Positions 61,355 through 64,000 of a stretch of DNA of 64,000 bases are shown here, piece by piece. The notes under the pieces are model-generated. The model saw only the letters and a list, made by a program, of their open reading frames with translations. It made no database searches and was not told the DNA's origin. Both the position numbers and the translations under genes were made by a program. Where the stretch lies: positions 3,410,001 to 3,474,000 of the forward strand of contig NZ_AP022608.1 of the NCBI RefSeq assembly GCF_010728925.1, given 5' to 3'. Numbering within the stretch: the stretch's first letter is position 1; the number at the start of each line of letters is the position of its first letter. The DNA is from Mycolicibacterium gadium. GTDB lineage: Bacteria > Actinomycetota > Actinomycetes > Mycobacteriales > Mycobacteriaceae.

Positions 61355-62464
61355 CTAGGGCAGCCACCACGGGTCGTTCGCCAACGCCGCGTCGGGCTGG
61401 ACCCGCTGCCCCGGCTTCGGCACCGCGATCAGGGCCTTGTCGGCTTCGGCCGCCTTGACCAGTCGCTGCACCGGCTCAGACCACGGATGCGGCGCGAGCC
61501 GGAACGTCGCCCAGTGGATCGGAACCAGCAACCCCGCGTCGGTGACGTCGCGGTGCGCGCGCACCGCTTCCTCGGGGTTCATGTGGATGTCTGGCCAGCC
61601 GGGGTGATAGGCGCCCACCGGCATCAGGGTCAGGTCGAACGGTCCGTGCTCTACGCCGATGTCGCCGAAGCTGTTCGAATATCCGGTGTCGCCGCCGAAG
61701 AACGCGCGATGGCTCGGCCCGATCAGCGCCCATGACGACCACAGCGTCGTGTTGCGGGTCAGGAACCGGCCGGAGAAATGCCGCGCGGGGGTGCACACCA
61801 GGGTCAGGTCGCCGAGGCGGGCGCTCTCGTTCCAGTCGAGTTCGACGATCCGGTCGGCCGGGATGTGCCAGGACCGCAGATGGGCGCCGATGCCGAGTGG
61901 GACGAAGAACTTGGCTCGCTGGGTGCGCGCCAGTTGTTTGACGGTGTCGATGTCGAGGTGGTCGTAGTGGTCGTGGCTGATGATGACCGCGTCGATGGCC
62001 GGCAGCGCCTCGAGCGGGGCAGGCACCGGGTGCAGCCGCCGCGGGCCGATCGTCCTCGACGGCGAGCAACGGTCGCTCCAGACGGGGTCCGCCAGCACGC
62101 GGTAGCCGTCGACCTCGATGACCGCCGACGAATGGCCGTACCAGGTGACGGCGAGGTCACCCGCCGCCAGGCTCGGGTCGGGGGTGACCAACGGGACCTC
62201 TGAGGGCGGGAGCTGGCTCGAACTCCCGCCGATGACCTCACGGACCAGCAGGAACTGTTCCTGGCGGGTCAGGCTGACCGGGTTCGCGGCCTCGAGGTTG
62301 ACGAAGACGCCGTCCCGGTAGTTCGGGGACCTCTTGGCGACACCGTCGATCTCCTGCGGGGACGCGCCGAGGGCCGACGGCGTGCCGTGCAGCGCGCGCA
62401 ATGCCCATCCACCGGCCAGCAACGAAGCCGTTCCAAAGCCGATGCGCAGCGCCGCCCCGATCAT
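61355..62464 (-). CDS. metallo-beta-lactamase-fold hydrolase, NAPE-PLD-like (Rv0906-like)
   Basis: A 369-residue MBL-fold protein. Metal motif SHDHYDHLD (HxHxDH) is preceded by WYGHSSAVIEVDG and followed by GGDTGYSNSF and IHWATFRLAPHPW, typical of the N-acyl-phosphatidylethanolamine phospholipase D-like group. The N terminus has a hydrophobic segment (residues about 7-25), a likely membrane anchor. ATG at 62464 overlaps the echA6 stop (TGATG), so the two are coupled. It matches Rv0906 by position. Confidence 0.85.
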   Translation of the reverse strand: MIGAALRIGFGTASLLAGGWALRALHGTPSALGASPQEIDGVAKRSPNYRDGVFVNLEAANPVSLTRQEQFLLVREVIGGSSSQLPPSEVPLVTPDPSLAAGDLAVTWYGHSSAVIEVDGYRVLADPVWSDRCSPSRTIGPRRLHPVPAPLEALPAIDAVIISHDHYDHLDIDTVKQLARTQRAKFFVPLGIGAHLRSWHIPADRIVELDWNESARLGDLTLVCTPARHFSGRFLTRNTTLWSSWALIGPSHRAFFGGDTGYSNSFGDIGVEHGPFDLTLMPVGAYHPGWPDIHMNPEEAVRAHRDVTDAGLLVPIHWATFRLAPHPWSEPVQRLVKAAEADKALIAVPKPGQRVQPDAALANDPWWLP

Positions 62465-63198
62465 CAGGCCCCCTGGAACCTCGGCGGCCGCTTCTCGATG
62501 CGCGCCACCTGAGCCTCGATGACGTCCTGACTGGCCCATGCCCGGTCGAACAGATCCGTGTGCTCGGGCCACGGGTCCTCGTAGGCGCCGTCGTCGTTGA
62601 GCACGCGCTTGGCGTGCTGCAGGGCCAGCGGCGCGTAGCCGGCGAGTTCGGCGGCCCAGGCCTGCGCGTCCGCCAGCGTGCCGATGCGGTTGGCCATGCC
62701 CGTGTGCAGGGCGGCCTCGGCGGTCAGCCGTTCGGCGCCGAGCAGCATGCCCCTCGCGCGGCCGGCTCCGACCAGCGAGGTGAGCCGCCGGATGCTCCAA
62801 TTATCCAACGCCAGGCCATATTTCGCGACGGGGAACTGGAAGTACGCCTCGGGTGCGACGACCCGTAGATCGCAGATCATCGAGAGGATGACGCCTGCGC
62901 CGATCGCGGGTCCGTTGATGGCGCCGATGACCGGCACGGGGGCCCTGTCGATCGCGATGTTGAGGGCCTTGGCCTTGTCGGGGAGCTCCTCGGCGACGCC
63001 CGCTGCATCGGACAGATCCGCGCCGGAACTGAACACATGGCCCTGGCCGGTGAGCACGATGGCGCGGACATTCTCGCTCGCGGCCTTCTCCACCGCATCG
63101 CGCAGACCGTCTACGAGTGCGCCGTTGAGCGCGTTGCGGCGGTCGGCGCGCTGCATTTCCAGCGTCATCACGTCGCCGTCGCGGGTCACACCAATCAT
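62464..63198 (-). CDS. echA6: enoyl-CoA hydratase family protein EchA6
   Basis: A 244-residue crotonase-fold protein: [13 protein letters not shown], the oxyanion-hole region [12 protein letters not shown] and [19 protein letters not shown]. tuberculosis EchA6 (Rv0905) is known to lack hydratase activity and to carry acyl-CoAs to the mycolate synthesis machinery; it is the target of tetrahydropyrazo-pyrimidine inhibitors. The divergent neighbour accD3, 26 bases away, and the downstream gene order support the assignment. The short spacer implies closely placed or overlapping promoters. Confidence 0.9.
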   Translation of the reverse strand: MIGVTRDGDVMTLEMQRADRRNALNGALVDGLRDAVEKAASENVRAIVLTGQGHVFSSGADLSDAAGVAEELPDKAKALNIAIDRAPVPVIGAINGPAIGAGVILSMICDLRVVAPEAYFQFPVAKYGLALDNWSIRRLTSLVGAGRARGMLLGAERLTAEAALHTGMANRIGTLADAQAWAAELAGYAPLALQHAKRVLNDDGAYEDPWPEHTDLFDRAWASQDVIEAQVARIEKRPPRFQGA

Positions 63199-63224
63199 GG
63201 CGCCACCCTATATAACCTCTGAGT

Positions 63225-64000
63225 GTGAGCCGGATCGGTGCCTTTGAACTGCGCGATGCCGTGCTGGACGCCAATTCGTTCCATAGCTGGGACACCCCAC
63301 CTATGGAGGTCGGCGGCAGCGCGGAGTACCGGCGCGAGCTGGCTGACGCGGCCACCAAGACCGGCCTCGACGAGTCGGTGCTGACCGGCGAGGGCACCGT
63401 CTTCGGGCGGCGAGTGGCTTTGGTGGCCTGCGAGTTCGACTTCCTGGCGGGTTCGATCGGGGTGGCCGCGGCGGAGCGGATCACCCGTGCGGTGGCCCGC
63501 GCGACGGCCGAGCACCTGCCGTTGGTCGCGTCGCCGAGTTCAGGTGGCACCCGCATGCAGGAGGGCACGGTCGCGTTCCTGCAGATGGTCAAGATCGCCG
63601 CGGCCGTCGAACTGCACAAGCGGGCACATCTGCCGTATCTGGTGTACCTGCGCCATCCGACGACCGGTGGGGTGTTCGCCTCGTGGGGGTCGCTTGGCCA
63701 TGTCACCGCAGCCGAACCGGGCGCGCTGATCGGTTTCCTCGGTCCGCGGGTGTACGAGCACCTCTACGGTGAACCCTTCCCATCGGGCGTGCAGACCGCG
63801 GAGAACCTGGAGCGCCACGCCGTGATCGACGGCGTGATACCGCTGGAGGCGCTGCGCTCGACGCTCGACCGCACGCTGAAGGTTCTCGCCGATGCGCCCG
63901 AGCCGCCACCGCCACCGCCGGCGTCCGTGCCGATAGCCGACGTGCCCGCATGGGATTCGGTGGTGGCCTCGCGTCGGCCGGACCGCCCCGGCGTGGGATA
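63225..64000 (+). CDS. accD3: acetyl/propionyl-CoA carboxylase beta subunit AccD3, 3' end outside window
   Basis: GTG at 63225 opens a frame that continues to the window edge (258 codons shown). The visible part is a carboxyltransferase domain: FGRRVALVACEFDFLAGSIG near the N-terminal fold, SSGGTRMQEGTVAFLQM and HPTTGGVFASWGSLGH as active-site loops, then an Ala/Pro-rich linker of six to seven prolines. M. tuberculosis AccD3 is Rv0904c, divergent to echA6 as here. The exact acyl-CoA substrate of this subunit is not well known. Confidence 0.88.
   Translation, partial: MSRIGAFELRDAVLDANSFHSWDTPPMEVGGSAEYRRELADAATKTGLDESVLTGEGTVFGRRVALVACEFDFLAGSIGVAAAERITRAVARATAEHLPLVASPSSGGTRMQEGTVAFLQMVKIAAAVELHKRAHLPYLVYLRHPTTGGVFASWGSLGHVTAAEPGALIGFLGPRVYEHLYGEPFPSGVQTAENLERHAVIDGVIPLEALRSTLDRTLKVLADAPEPPPPPPASVPIADVPAWDSVVASRRPDRPGVG

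Overview
This is high-GC mycobacterial DNA, most like an environmental, fast-growing Mycobacterium/Mycolicibacterium. The clearest anchor is the right end (56.6-64 kb). It carries, in the order known from M. tuberculosis (Rv0910 to Rv0904c), an SRPBCC protein, an MT0933-type antitoxin, ctpE, a beta-lactamase-fold lipoprotein, a metallo-beta-lactamase-fold hydrolase, echA6 and accD3. A thiolase and a carotenoid-oxygenase pair at 9.8-12.5 kb look like the Rv0914c-Rv0913c neighbours. About 40 kb of accessory, mostly lipid- or steroid-type catabolic DNA therefore lies between loci that are almost adjacent in M. tuberculosis.

Left end (1-4.2 kb): an island border. Two lone 3' halves of tRNA genes (Arg-CCU at 571-617, Lys-CUU at 3985-4027) look like attachment-site copies, and a fragment of an insertion sequence lies between them. 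The cargo is a GAF-PP2C (RsbU-like) phosphatase next to a cobalamin-binding protein that carries the Wx9EH motif of B12 photoreceptors. From 4.2 to 16.7 kb are a large secreted alpha/beta hydrolase, a GAF-ANTAR regulator with membrane and S51-like partners, the thiolase/carotenoid oxygenase/HxlR operon, an Hsp20 gene behind a CIRCE operator, and several small housekeeping-type genes.

16.7-38.9 kb: a divergent catabolic locus. A leftward operon (32.6 to 18.0 kb, mostly overlapping or near-touching genes) encodes an SDR, a Rieske oxygenase, a Baeyer-Villiger-type flavoprotein, a second SDR, a class III CoA-transferase, two small/large pairs of acyl-CoA dehydrogenases, a Gfo/Idh/MocA oxidoreductase, a thiamine-diphosphate lyase-like enzyme and an aldehyde dehydrogenase. 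A rightward operon encodes a beta-propeller lactonase-like protein, a GntR/UTRA regulator, two acyl-CoA synthetases and an SDR. Two palindromes between the operons are good operator candidates. The substrate cannot be read from sequence; ring hydroxylation, CoA activation and beta- (possibly alpha-) oxidation are implied. A frameshifted IS30-like element (38.9-40.2 kb) follows.

40.3-56.4 kb: a second catabolic region and the most unusual part of the window. Two paralogous TetR regulators alternate with two paralogous polytopic membrane proteins. With them are a NorD/CbbO-like VWA protein, a NorQ/CbbQ-like AAA+ ATPase, two tiny single-span membrane proteins (34 and 43 aa), a 141-aa single-span protein, two cytochromes P450, two dihydrodipicolinate-reductase-like dehydrogenases, a VOC protein and a bacterial homologue of ERG2/sigma-1 receptor (sterol C8-isomerase family). 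Most genes from 47.3 kb on overlap their neighbours at start/stop codons. Palindromes of the form ATTGACT-N2-AGTCAAT lie at three promoter positions of the TetR genes, a membrane protein and the divergent SDR. My inference is an undescribed membrane-bound, probably metal-dependent oxidation system, matured by the VWA/AAA+ pair and acting on a sterol-like or other polycyclic lipid together with the P450s and the ERG2 homologue.
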